Assembly: GCA_031555935.1 (NCBI GenBank)
Contig: JAVBTX010000015.1
Location: forward strand, 18,587 to 82,586
DNA: 64,000 nt
Direction of reading: 5' to 3'
Source of the DNA: Roseburia_C sp031555935
GTDB lineage: Bacteria > Bacillota > Clostridia > Lachnospirales > Lachnospiraceae
The notes beneath the pieces were generated by a model. The model was given only the letters and a program-made list of their open reading frames with translations. It made no database searches and was not told where the DNA came from. Positions 43,691 to 52,091 of the stretch are shown piece after piece; positions within the stretch are counted from its first letter, which is position 1; each line of letters begins with the position of its first letter. Made by a program: the position numbers and the translations under genes.

Positions 43691-44431
43691 TTATTGAAGC
43701 AGTGACTCGGTTCCAATTTTCTCGAAGGTGTTCTGAAACAGCCGCAGAATTGGCATTCCCCCCCAGATTAACTGCAAAATAATCAGTATTACCGTTATCA
43801 CAAAGAGCACCGCGCAAGTAATCATCAGTAGGTGGTACAAACGCGCTTGATACTTTTGCCAGATTTCCCGTGCCTTTTCCTTCCCTGTTTGCTTTCGCTG
43901 GGGAACTGCGGCAAGCTGTACATCTTTATATAAATCAGTGAATCGCTCGTAATTCTTGGTACCGACTTTTTTTCGCACCAAATGATAGCTAATGGCCTTT
44001 TCGGTTTCCTTTACTGACAGTAGTTCCAGTATGATTTTTGCACATTGATGGACGCAGTCTTTTTCCTTTTTTCCTTGGTCCAATTCTGATAAATCCAGCT
44101 CAAAATCAAAATATACATGGTTGTCTTTTTTTAGATTGATTCGCCGTTGCTTTAAGATTAAATACAGGATTGGATACGGCACTGCGCAAGTCATACACTC
44201 AATCATTAAATTAATACAAATCGTTTCACATGTATGCAGTTCAAAATACGTTCCGGTGTAGAATTTCTTGAGACTGCGTTCTTGACGATATTCCATCACA
44301 ACGCAGTATTTTTCTCCATCTGTATAATCCGTAATATGTCCTCTCATCCGACTCGGACTTTCGGCGAGAATTTCAAGCAGTGTCTTGGCGAGATGATGCT
44401 CCATTGTCCAAATGGTGTAGTGACTCTCCAT
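43691..44431 (-). CDS. Membrane protein of the CIS locus, unknown
   Basis: This 246-residue protein starts with a strong AAAGGGGGAG site. Residues 1-190 are cytoplasmic and contain an N-terminal beta region (GEKYCVVMEYRQERSLKKFY) and a helical part, loosely like a protein-kinase lobe (ME..ERSLK, then a Cys/His-rich helix), but no kinase catalytic motifs are present. A single membrane helix sits at about residues 200-225 (LLMITCAVLFVITVILIILQ), with about 20 residues outside. It lies 13 bases after the first gene of the CIS block. A pseudokinase-like sensor or anchor is possible but unproven. Confidence 0.55.
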   Translation of the reverse strand: MESHYTIWTMEHHLAKTLLEILAESPSRMRGHITDYTDGEKYCVVMEYRQERSLKKFYTGTYFELHTCETICINLMIECMTCAVPYPILYLILKQRRINLKKDNHVYFDFELDLSELDQGKKEKDCVHQCAKIILELLSVKETEKAISYHLVRKKVGTKNYERFTDLYKDVQLAAVPQRKQTGKEKAREIWQKYQARLYHLLMITCAVLFVITVILIILQLIWGGMPILRLFQNTFEKIGTESLLQ

Positions 44432-44444
44432 CAGCTCCCCCTTT

Positions 44445-46220
44445 CTACTTTCCCTTTACAATTGCATAGGCATAGGTGCACAATATCGGCAGCTCAGTGC
44501 AATACATCCGAATTTCATAAACACCTTCTTTGTTTGGTGCGGTATAGACACCATCCACCGTGATTTCACCGCTCCCTTCTTCCGTCAGCTCATAAGAAAT
44601 ACTGCCTTTTGACATATTGTAAAACTTGACCTCGAAGAAATGACTCTCCTTTACTTCGAGCACTACGGTTGGCGTAACTGCGGCGATGCTGCCGGTTCCG
44701 CGCTCCTCCAAACCGTCCTGTTCTTCGACAATTTTTACTGCTATCCAGCGATAACTCAACACCAGCGTACTGACTTCCTTGACGATTTTGGCGGCTACCA
44801 CAAAACTGCCTTTGTCATTTAACACCCGGACTGCTGTTTCCACATTTGACACTCCGGCCCGCTCCTTTGGAAACAGTTCGGGATTGCCATACAAGGTACT
44901 GCGCATATTTGCCCCCGCTGCGGTTTCTTCCGTAAAGTATTCAGCGCCGATAGTTACATATACATTTCCTTTGCCAAGCCCATGCATAATTTCGGCCGAG
45001 TAGCGGATGTCCCCCCGCCTGACTTTTTCTCCCAGCGGAATTTCTAAGACTCCTGTCGCCGTGATGTTTCTGCTGCTCTTAGGCTGTTCTTTTTTTGTGA
45101 AATGCTCTAATTCATGACTGTGATTTATGGTTTGTTTTTCTTTGGAAAAATAATCCAGATACTTATTCCGTAAAAAATGGTGTGCCGGTACAGCAATATA
45201 TTTCTTGACTCCCTGCTCCCGCACCTGTTCGATTAAATAGGCACTGTCTGTCTTCGTAAGTTTCATCCATGCCAGTGTCAAATAGTCTTTTTGCCCACCA
45301 AGCATACGCATTTCCAAACTTGTTTTTCCGATTTCACGGTTTACCAATTCCTCTGCTGAAATATTTTCTACTTTTATTTTGAGTGGCGATATTGGTTCCG
45401 CTGATATGTTCTGTTCCCCCCGCATAATCTGAAGGGATTCTGCATTTAAGACCAGCTCGTCTCCTTCCGCCACATCCTTTGCCCCAATCCAGTATTCATT
45501 TTGGCATTTTGCTCCAGCCGCTAAATCAACGCTTTTTATTTCTAGTTTCAACTGATGTGTACCTGCTTGCGTTGTGAATATTGGCAATTGGAGAATGCTG
45601 GCAAATGAAATTGGTGGCTGATTCTCCATTGAGGTTGCTTTTCGCTCTAACACCAGCTCGATTTTGATATCACTGCCGTTACTGACCGTAGATGGAAGCT
45701 GCAAGCTGATGACATAATCCTCATCTTCATAGAGAATCGCACCAAATAGAAATTCGTCTTCGGCATATTCCGCTGCCGGTGACTTTCCTCCCGCATCCAT
45801 CAAAAATATTTCGTACTCTTCATGAATGCGATTATTTTCATATTCCTTTCCAGTCTCCTGATAATTGATGCAATATACAGAATGTACTTCCTGCTCTTTA
45901 TAACGCAGGCAAAGCATGACTTCATTCGTTTTTAATGTTTCAAATCCGGCAATTGCAGATAGCTTTGTCACCTCAGAAACATTTACTACAATTTCCCGGC
46001 CATAATCATCAAAGCCGACACCGCTTTCTACCAGAATTGACAAATCATCCAGGCTAACTACCCCTAAACCACAGATAATACCGGAACCATACAAGGTCTG
46101 GTTGATAAAGCGACGCTTATTATTTGAATATGTCTGCTCAGCTTCGCAATCAGTTGCCGTCAACATTTTTCCCGGATAGTACCGGTTTCTTTCAAATGGT
46201 ATTAACTGATTATTTTTCAT
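44445..46220 (-). CDS. Large eCIS-associated protein with a PGKMLTATD N-terminal domain
   Basis: This is a 591-residue protein whose N-terminus RNRYYPGKMLTATDCEAEQT and following LYGSGIICGLGV match a conserved domain that I recall from many phage-tail-like (eCIS) gene sets (there reading YFYGKLLTARDFxAEQxYFxEK and GxGVVCGL). The rest is beta-rich and probably made of several Ig-like domains, ending with GVYEIRMYCTELPILCTYAY. There is no signal peptide or membrane helix. It is the first gene of the CIS block, 68 bases after the FtsE-like gene, with a possible promoter between. Its role is unknown; a collar, fibre or membrane-side component has been considered for such proteins. Confidence 0.65.
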   Translation of the reverse strand: MKNNQLIPFERNRYYPGKMLTATDCEAEQTYSNNKRRFINQTLYGSGIICGLGVVSLDDLSILVESGVGFDDYGREIVVNVSEVTKLSAIAGFETLKTNEVMLCLRYKEQEVHSVYCINYQETGKEYENNRIHEEYEIFLMDAGGKSPAAEYAEDEFLFGAILYEDEDYVISLQLPSTVSNGSDIKIELVLERKATSMENQPPISFASILQLPIFTTQAGTHQLKLEIKSVDLAAGAKCQNEYWIGAKDVAEGDELVLNAESLQIMRGEQNISAEPISPLKIKVENISAEELVNREIGKTSLEMRMLGGQKDYLTLAWMKLTKTDSAYLIEQVREQGVKKYIAVPAHHFLRNKYLDYFSKEKQTINHSHELEHFTKKEQPKSSRNITATGVLEIPLGEKVRRGDIRYSAEIMHGLGKGNVYVTIGAEYFTEETAAGANMRSTLYGNPELFPKERAGVSNVETAVRVLNDKGSFVVAAKIVKEVSTLVLSYRWIAVKIVEEQDGLEERGTGSIAAVTPTVVLEVKESHFFEVKFYNMSKGSISYELTEEGSGEITVDGVYTAPNKEGVYEIRMYCTELPILCTYAYAIVKGK

Positions 46221-46288
46221 CCCATTTTCCTTTCTTGCCGCTTCGTTGGTTTGCTATATTTAGTGTAGCACAATCTTTTTTTTCTAAC

Positions 46289-46936
46289 TTAAAGGTTCCC
46301 TAAAGATTGCTCTTGCACAAATACTTGCTCTTTCATGAAATGTCGTTGATGCGTGGCAACCAGTACCGTTGTCTGATTTTGGTGCAACATATATAAAAGC
46401 TGCATAATTTCATTGGCACTTTCATCATCGAGATTTCCAGTTGGTTCATCGGCCAATAGCAGGGACGGTTGATTTACTATTGCTCTGGCTAGTGCCACCT
46501 TCTGCTGTTCGCCGCCGGATAGTTCACTTGGGTATGCCCGGAATTTATCAGCCATGCCCATCATTGATAAAATAGCACTTACCTTTCGCTCAATCTTATG
46601 CCGGGGTATGCCCACGATGATTTGTGCCAGGGCAACATTTTGATAAACGCTGCGGTCTGGAAGCAGACGAAAGTCCTGAAACACCACACCGATATTTTGT
46701 CGATAATACGGAATTTCTTTTTTGGACATCTTGCTCAAGCAATTTCCGTTTACCCAGATTTCGCCCGTAGTCGGCTCTATTTCTTTTAAAATTAATTTAA
46801 TAATTGTGGATTTTCCGGAGCCGCTTTTTCCTGTCAGAAATAGGAAACCACCACGCTCCAATTGAAAAGATATATTTTCCAGAACTGTTTGTCCGGTATC
46901 TTGATAGATTTTTGTGATATTACGAAATTCAATCAT
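46289..46936 (-). CDS. FtsE-like ABC transporter ATPase without FtsX
   Basis: This complete ABC ATPase has about 215 residues: Walker A GKSGSGKSTI, Q-loop FQDFRLLPDRSV, signature LSGGEQQ, Walker B LLLADEPTGNLD, and an H-loop ATHQ. IEFRNITKIYQDTGQTVLEN and the DRSVYQNVA segment are close to FtsE. No FtsX-like permease follows, and the gene sits directly between an orphan response regulator and the first CIS gene. FtsE/FtsX normally controls cell-wall hydrolases; a stand-alone FtsE-like protein next to a CIS locus could help the particle through the wall by working with a permease encoded elsewhere. The start with MIEF is preferred over the ATG four codons upstream. Confidence 0.88.
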   Translation of the reverse strand: MIEFRNITKIYQDTGQTVLENISFQLERGGFLFLTGKSGSGKSTIIKLILKEIEPTTGEIWVNGNCLSKMSKKEIPYYRQNIGVVFQDFRLLPDRSVYQNVALAQIIVGIPRHKIERKVSAILSMMGMADKFRAYPSELSGGEQQKVALARAIVNQPSLLLADEPTGNLDDESANEIMQLLYMLHQNQTTVLVATHQRHFMKEQVFVQEQSLGNL

Positions 46937-46955
46937 TTTACTAACCATGCCTTTC

Positions 46956-47678
46956 TCACAACCTGCCCTGCCCGCCCTGAAATATATAGCCGGCTCTTCT
47001 TACTGTATGAATTACTTCATTTTTGCTCGTGCTGATTTTCTTTCGCAGATTTGATATATGCACCATAACCGTGCGATAATCCTCATTCGCATCTGTTTCC
47101 CAGATACATCGGTATATTTCTTCGTATGTCAGCAGTACATTTTGATTCTCAGCAAACATGTCTAATAACCGAAACTCGATTGGCGAAAGTGCAATTAATT
47201 CTTTTATCTGTTGATGCTGGTCAATCCGCCAGACCTGCTGCTTTGACCGTTCAATCATAAAGTCGTCAAAATAAATGGTGGCCAGACGATATCTATCCGC
47301 TCGCCAATACTGCTTGGTACGCCGTAGATTTGCTGTAATCCGGGCCGCTAATATATCCGGGTCTAAGGGTTTTATCATATAATCGTCTGCGCCCTGCCGC
47401 AGAGCTGTGATAATCGTTTCTTTGTCACTGATGCAACTGATTAAAATGATGGGACAAAATGTTTTCTTTCGCAGTTGCTTGCAAACCTCCATGCCATTAC
47501 AATCCGGCAGCTTCACATCGAGCAGTACCACATCAAACTTGTTTTTTTGAATTAATTCCTCCGTCATCTGATAATTGGCCGCACAGCTAACTTCATACCC
47601 CCTTCTGTGAAGCTGTGCCTTGGTGATGTAAGATAAATCAATATCTCCTTCGATGATTAAAATGCTTTCTTTTGCCAT
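46956..47678 (-). CDS. OmpR-type response regulator, orphan
   Basis: This 240-residue regulator has a receiver (ILIIEGDIDLSYITKAQL, phospho-Asp in VVLLDVKLPDCNGMEV, switch Ser and Lys in ISCISDKE and MIKPLDPD) and a winged-helix DNA-binding domain (LSPIEFRLLDMFAENQNVLL, VMVHISNLRKKI). No histidine kinase is adjacent; the nearest is the hybrid kinase at 10135-12996, which has its own relay. It lies upstream of the FtsE-like gene (eight or so bases to the annotated longer start) and the CIS block, so it may be a transcriptional activator of that block. Confidence 0.9.
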   Translation of the reverse strand: MAKESILIIEGDIDLSYITKAQLHRRGYEVSCAANYQMTEELIQKNKFDVVLLDVKLPDCNGMEVCKQLRKKTFCPIILISCISDKETIITALRQGADDYMIKPLDPDILAARITANLRRTKQYWRADRYRLATIYFDDFMIERSKQQVWRIDQHQQIKELIALSPIEFRLLDMFAENQNVLLTYEEIYRCIWETDANEDYRTVMVHISNLRKKISTSKNEVIHTVRRAGYIFQGGQGRL

Positions 47679-47854
47679 ACTCCTCCCTCACTTTCTGACA
47701 TTTTTTTACATTTTTCTCAATCTTACTATTGTGTGTATTGGCATACCAGATTTCAAGAGAATCTTTAGAAAAGTTTTAGAATACGCATAAAAGCGCGGGG
47801 AAACGACTTGGCAAACTCATGACATGCTGGATATTGTCTCCTGCATGGCCACAT

Positions 47855-47892
47855 AAAAAAAGTACAGCAGACTATCAATCTGTTGTACTTTT
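47855..47892 (-). terminator. Terminator after the ClpX-like gene
   Basis: AAAAGTACAGCAGA pairs with TCTGTTGTACTTTT (one G-T pair) around a seven-base loop, and the minus strand continues into a T-run, 23 bases past the ClpX-like stop. The rest of 47679-47915 holds the promoter region of the response regulator gene and no gene. Confidence 0.8.
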
Positions 47893-47915
47893 GTTCGTTA
47901 TGATTATTTTATTTT

Positions 47916-49433
47916 TTACGCCATCTCAATTTTCTGTGGCTCTCCATAGTTCTCTAATTCGACACAGCCACGCATATAAATCATCGGCCCGCCTTTTTTC
48001 TCGACATAGTCCTTGGTGATTGTTACCATTCCGATGTTCTCATCCTTTGGTATCTCGTACATGATATCTAGCATAAATTCTTCGATAATTGCCCGTAAGG
48101 CTCTGGCTCCTACCTTTTTCTCCTTGGCATACATCGCAATGGAATGTAACGCTTCCTCTTCAAAAACTAATTTTACCTCGTCTAACTCCAGCAGCTTTTG
48201 ATATTGCTTGATGATTGCATTCTTTGGTTCCTTTAAAATCCGCACCAGCATATCTTCATTCAGTGCTTCTAATGAAAATAGAATTGGCAGTCGACCAATA
48301 AACTCTGGTATCATACCGAATTTACGGATATCTTCCACTGTCACCTTTTGCAACAGGTTTTCATCACTATCATACTTGTCTTTTAAATCTGCCCGGAATC
48401 CAATTGAGGCCTCTTTATTTAAACGCTCTTTGATAATTTCATCTAATTCTGGAAAAGCTCCGCCACAGATGAACAGAATATTTTTTGTATTTACCATTGT
48501 CATTGGCACCATTGCATTCTTACTGCTGGCTCCAACCGGCACCTCTACCTCGGCCCCTTCTAACAGCTTTAGCATTCCCTGCTGCACTGACTCACCACTG
48601 ACATCGCGCTGATTGGCATTGCGCTTTTTCGCAATCTTATCAATTTCATCAATAAAGATAATGCCATGCTCGGCCTTCTCAACATCATTATCGGCATTGG
48701 CCAGCAGCTTACTGACAACACTTTCAATATCATCACCGATATATCCCGCTTCCGTTAATGATGTCGCATCGGTAATTGCCAGCGGCACATCCAAAAGCTT
48801 CGCCAGTGTCTTAACCAAATATGTTTTGCCACTTCCGGTGGGTCCCACCATCAACATGTTGGACTTCTCGATTTCAATTCCGTCAATACCTTCAGCACCA
48901 TCATTGGCGACCCGCTTGTAATGGTTGTAGACAGCGACCGACATTACTTTTTTTGCATATTCCTGACCAACTACATATTCATCTAAGCTGGCTTTGATTT
49001 TATGTGGGGCTGGCATCGCTTTGATATCGAGCACTGGCTCAGCCGCCGCTTTTTCTTTTTTCGGTTTCTTTTTCTTGATTTTCTGGCTCTGCGGCATAAA
49101 CCCTGGAATATCCGCTAAGTTAATCATGCTGATATTGGGCATTTTGCCATTATTATTATTTAACATGTCTTCCAGATTCAGTCCGGCCATGTTCATGCCA
49201 CCCATTCCAGCATTGTTCATACTATCAAAGGTCCGCTGCATACAATCCTGACAAATGCATATTTCACTTGGTATCTTTATCATTTTACCGGCGATACTCT
49301 CTGGACGGCGGCAAATGTAGCAGATATCCTCATACTCATTTTTATTTTCCGGTTCGACAGCGCTCGCATCCTCATCGGTAATTGCAACCCCGTCTTCATC
49401 TATTTCCAAAAATTCTTTATCGTTATCTGACAT
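47916..49433 (-). CDS. ClpX-like AAA+ ATPase
   Basis: The start at 49431-49433 has a GGAG site five bases upstream; the product has 505 residues. An N-terminal four-Cys zinc finger (ICYICRRPES, ICICQDC) is followed by a long Asn/Met/Lys-rich linker (about residues 60-130). The AAA+ core has Walker A GPTGSGKTYLVKT, pore loop GYIGDDI, Walker B IIFIDEIDKIAKK and an IGF segment (KEASIGFRADL) where ClpX binds ClpP. It is longer than usual ClpX (about 420 residues) because of the linker, and no clpP is beside it, so it may be a second ClpX-like unfoldase. It is the nearest AAA+ gene to the CIS block, which itself lacks the Afp15-type ATPase. Confidence 0.82.
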   Translation of the reverse strand: MSDNDKEFLEIDEDGVAITDEDASAVEPENKNEYEDICYICRRPESIAGKMIKIPSEICICQDCMQRTFDSMNNAGMGGMNMAGLNLEDMLNNNNGKMPNISMINLADIPGFMPQSQKIKKKKPKKEKAAAEPVLDIKAMPAPHKIKASLDEYVVGQEYAKKVMSVAVYNHYKRVANDGAEGIDGIEIEKSNMLMVGPTGSGKTYLVKTLAKLLDVPLAITDATSLTEAGYIGDDIESVVSKLLANADNDVEKAEHGIIFIDEIDKIAKKRNANQRDVSGESVQQGMLKLLEGAEVEVPVGASSKNAMVPMTMVNTKNILFICGGAFPELDEIIKERLNKEASIGFRADLKDKYDSDENLLQKVTVEDIRKFGMIPEFIGRLPILFSLEALNEDMLVRILKEPKNAIIKQYQKLLELDEVKLVFEEEALHSIAMYAKEKKVGARALRAIIEEFMLDIMYEIPKDENIGMVTITKDYVEKKGGPMIYMRGCVELENYGEPQKIEMA

Positions 49434-49550
49434 ATACACTCCATTCCTCCAAAGCAGTGTGAACACTCTCCTCTGGTTCTCATTCCACATGGTTATTATA
49501 ATTCACGACAACAATAAACTCAACTAATTCCCGTTTATTTCATAAATTTT

Positions 49551-52091
49551 TTAGATATTCCGGTTATTAATGGAAATACATAAGCGTTCATAGATACTTC
49601 TGGCCCAGGCTGCCTCTTTTGCCGTTGGCACATAATCGGTATAGGCACAGCGCTTCACACACTCCATAAATTTTTCAAATTCATGGTCGTCGAGGAAATC
49701 CATTTTGTTTGCCGCCTTGATGGTGTATACTTCATCGGGCAAATTTTTATCCTTGAGCATTCCCGATTGCAGCAGCTTTTTGTAAATCGCATGTGAACTT
49801 GTTATCATTACCATTTTCGTATTCCGGTTATTCAGCTTCCGCTTTAGCATCAACTTCCGCTGATAGTGATAAAAACGCCTTCCGATATTTACGACAAACA
49901 ACAGACAAACCACAATAAATATTGACACCTGCCAGCTTTTCAACTGATATGCAGCGTCTAGCTCTGCATTCCCTGAACGATTGCCCCCACCGTTTGCATC
50001 AGACGTGTCTTCCGGCTTTTGTTCGGTTTCCGTTTTTTGTTCGGTCTGACTCTGTGGTGTTTCCGGCTGCTCCGTTTCCGTCTGTTGCTCCGGTTCTGGA
50101 CTTAGCGCACGTGACATCTTCGACCAATATTGTTCCGAATCGCCAATTCCAACACGTGTGCCAACTACGCTTTTTGTTGCTTCCACTGGTATCCAGGCGT
50201 TAACCCCCGGATCAAATACCTCTACCCAAGCATGTCCGTCACTATCAGGAACTATGGCGCTGTACATTTCCTCTGAAGTTTGCACAAATTCTTCTGGACC
50301 CACTGCATACCCAGTTACATAGCGTGCCGGAACACCTAATTTTTGTAGTAAGATGGTTGCTGCCGAGGCATAATGAATGCAGTATCCCTGCCTGCTGTCA
50401 AACAAGAAATTTTCCACTACATCCGTTCCTTTTGGAAGCTTATTGAGTTCTCGATTGTAATTCGTCTGACTGTGTAGTTCTTCAAGCACTTTATTTATGG
50501 TTATGGAATAATTGATATCGCCCGCCTGAACACCATAGCCTTCTTCCTTCAATTCATTCGCCAGCTTGGTCAGCCGTTCGATTCCATTGCTCGTTGTTTT
50601 TGTATAGGTATCCTTCACATAGTTCTGATATTTTGCCCATACCTCATTTGATACAATGGGCTGTAAATCTAAGCTGGTCGAGACAAGATAATCCCCATTG
50701 AGCAATGCATCTTCCAATTCTACCCAGCTACCGCTTCCAATTACAGCATTCTCATAAATAGCCTGTTTGTCCAGACTGTATTTTTCCATATCAACTGGTT
50801 TATATATCTCGGTATCCGCTAGTGTGGATAGTAAGCCTTGGGCACTATCCAGCTTGAAATAATATGGCAGGTATGCATAGGAACCACATTGTGATGTATA
50901 CTCCATGAGTAATCCTGGGGCATACAACCCTCCGATATAGACTTGGGCACTTTGTACCGATTGATTCCAAAGGTCCATCCCGATATCCGTACTTTTGCTA
51001 TCCCAGGTTGCTGCTTCCTTTGCAAATGCTTCTTCATCGGTCTGATACCAGCGCCCATTCTTATAATAAGTTCCAACAAATCCCCGAAAATACATTTTCT
51101 CTATAGGTTCTTCGCTGACCCGAACAGTAAAGATTTCCTGCTCGGTATATTTTACATTTTTATTTGTGACATAGCCATTCTCCTGCCATCCAATGCCAAA
51201 TAAATCGAGCCCGGGAAAATCCATGCTCATAATCCTCTGTTCCAGATTTTGCTGATATGCCAGCATTTCATCATGTTGCTCTAACCACGCATTTTCCCAC
51301 TTCTTCGGCATCATTTGTGACAACAGCACCGCGCCCATAACTACTGCTAACGCTACTAACGCCCTAATCATCCGATTCTTTTGGTGAATCCGGCTAACCG
51401 CTATTTTCTTTTGCTCCTGATAAGAAATAGCTGATATCATTCCACCTAGCAAACATACCAGCGCCACTTTGCTTGGACCTGAGCCAACTAGTAGTCCCAT
51501 TGCAACTGTTGATGCACTGATTAAAATAAGGAGCCACTGACGCTTTTGCCGCATCAACTGATAAACCAGCACTAAACTAACCCACATCATTACATATAAA
51601 ATACCAAAGCCGATATCCGTAACCGGAACCTCCGTAAACAGCCCCAGCCGGATTCCATAATAGCGGTTCCACTCACGAATGATAATATTTCCCAATTTTG
51701 CATAGATATCACGCAAAAACGTCCCCGACATAACGCCGATTAATGCCAGAATACCACTTCCCACCAGCATCACCAGCCGGTTCTTCTGTGATAATCTGAT
51801 TAATAAAACACTTGCCGCCACGATTATCGTTAGTGAAAATACCCATTGTTTCTGCCACTTCACCTCAAATATCCAGCAGAAGTTCAAAAGGCTGCCAATT
51901 AATATCAGCAATGCAAACACAAACGGAAATAAGACAGCGAGCACTGTCTCTCCATCACTTGTATACATGCTTTGGACTTCCTTTGAATGAATGGTCGTTT
52001 TTCCGGCAATTCGAATCCCCGCTTTTCTGTATTTATGGGGGGTTGCCCTCCTGTGGGGGGCTGCTTTCCTCTTAAAAAATACTTTTTTCAT
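49551..52091 (-). CDS. Membrane transglutaminase-like protein (TgpA type)
   Basis: This 846-residue protein has about seven or eight N-terminal membrane helices, an extracellular region, and a transglutaminase-like core with Cys (RQGYCIHYASAATIL), His (SDGHAWVEVFD) and Asp (DPGVNAW). A Glu/Gln/Thr/Pro-rich linker, a last membrane helix (VSIFIVVCLLFVVNIG) and a cytoplasmic tail follow. It forms the standard MoxR-DUF58-transglutaminase set with the two upstream genes, for which a chaperone-like or surface-protein-modifying role is proposed. The first 40 residues are basic and include two similar units (KAAPHRRATPHK) from an 18-base repeat. The start overlaps the DUF58 stop (ATGA). Confidence 0.87.
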   Translation of the reverse strand: MKKVFFKRKAAPHRRATPHKYRKAGIRIAGKTTIHSKEVQSMYTSDGETVLAVLFPFVFALLILIGSLLNFCWIFEVKWQKQWVFSLTIIVAASVLLIRLSQKNRLVMLVGSGILALIGVMSGTFLRDIYAKLGNIIIREWNRYYGIRLGLFTEVPVTDIGFGILYVMMWVSLVLVYQLMRQKRQWLLILISASTVAMGLLVGSGPSKVALVCLLGGMISAISYQEQKKIAVSRIHQKNRMIRALVALAVVMGAVLLSQMMPKKWENAWLEQHDEMLAYQQNLEQRIMSMDFPGLDLFGIGWQENGYVTNKNVKYTEQEIFTVRVSEEPIEKMYFRGFVGTYYKNGRWYQTDEEAFAKEAATWDSKSTDIGMDLWNQSVQSAQVYIGGLYAPGLLMEYTSQCGSYAYLPYYFKLDSAQGLLSTLADTEIYKPVDMEKYSLDKQAIYENAVIGSGSWVELEDALLNGDYLVSTSLDLQPIVSNEVWAKYQNYVKDTYTKTTSNGIERLTKLANELKEEGYGVQAGDINYSITINKVLEELHSQTNYNRELNKLPKGTDVVENFLFDSRQGYCIHYASAATILLQKLGVPARYVTGYAVGPEEFVQTSEEMYSAIVPDSDGHAWVEVFDPGVNAWIPVEATKSVVGTRVGIGDSEQYWSKMSRALSPEPEQQTETEQPETPQSQTEQKTETEQKPEDTSDANGGGNRSGNAELDAAYQLKSWQVSIFIVVCLLFVVNIGRRFYHYQRKLMLKRKLNNRNTKMVMITSSHAIYKKLLQSGMLKDKNLPDEVYTIKAANKMDFLDDHEFEKFMECVKRCAYTDYVPTAKEAAWARSIYERLCISINNRNI

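Noticed and set aside
13124..49433. A prophage reading of the tail-like genes
   Set aside because: No capsid, portal, terminase, integrase, replication or lysis genes are present, and Pvc16/DUF4280/adaptor families point to an eCIS-type particle.
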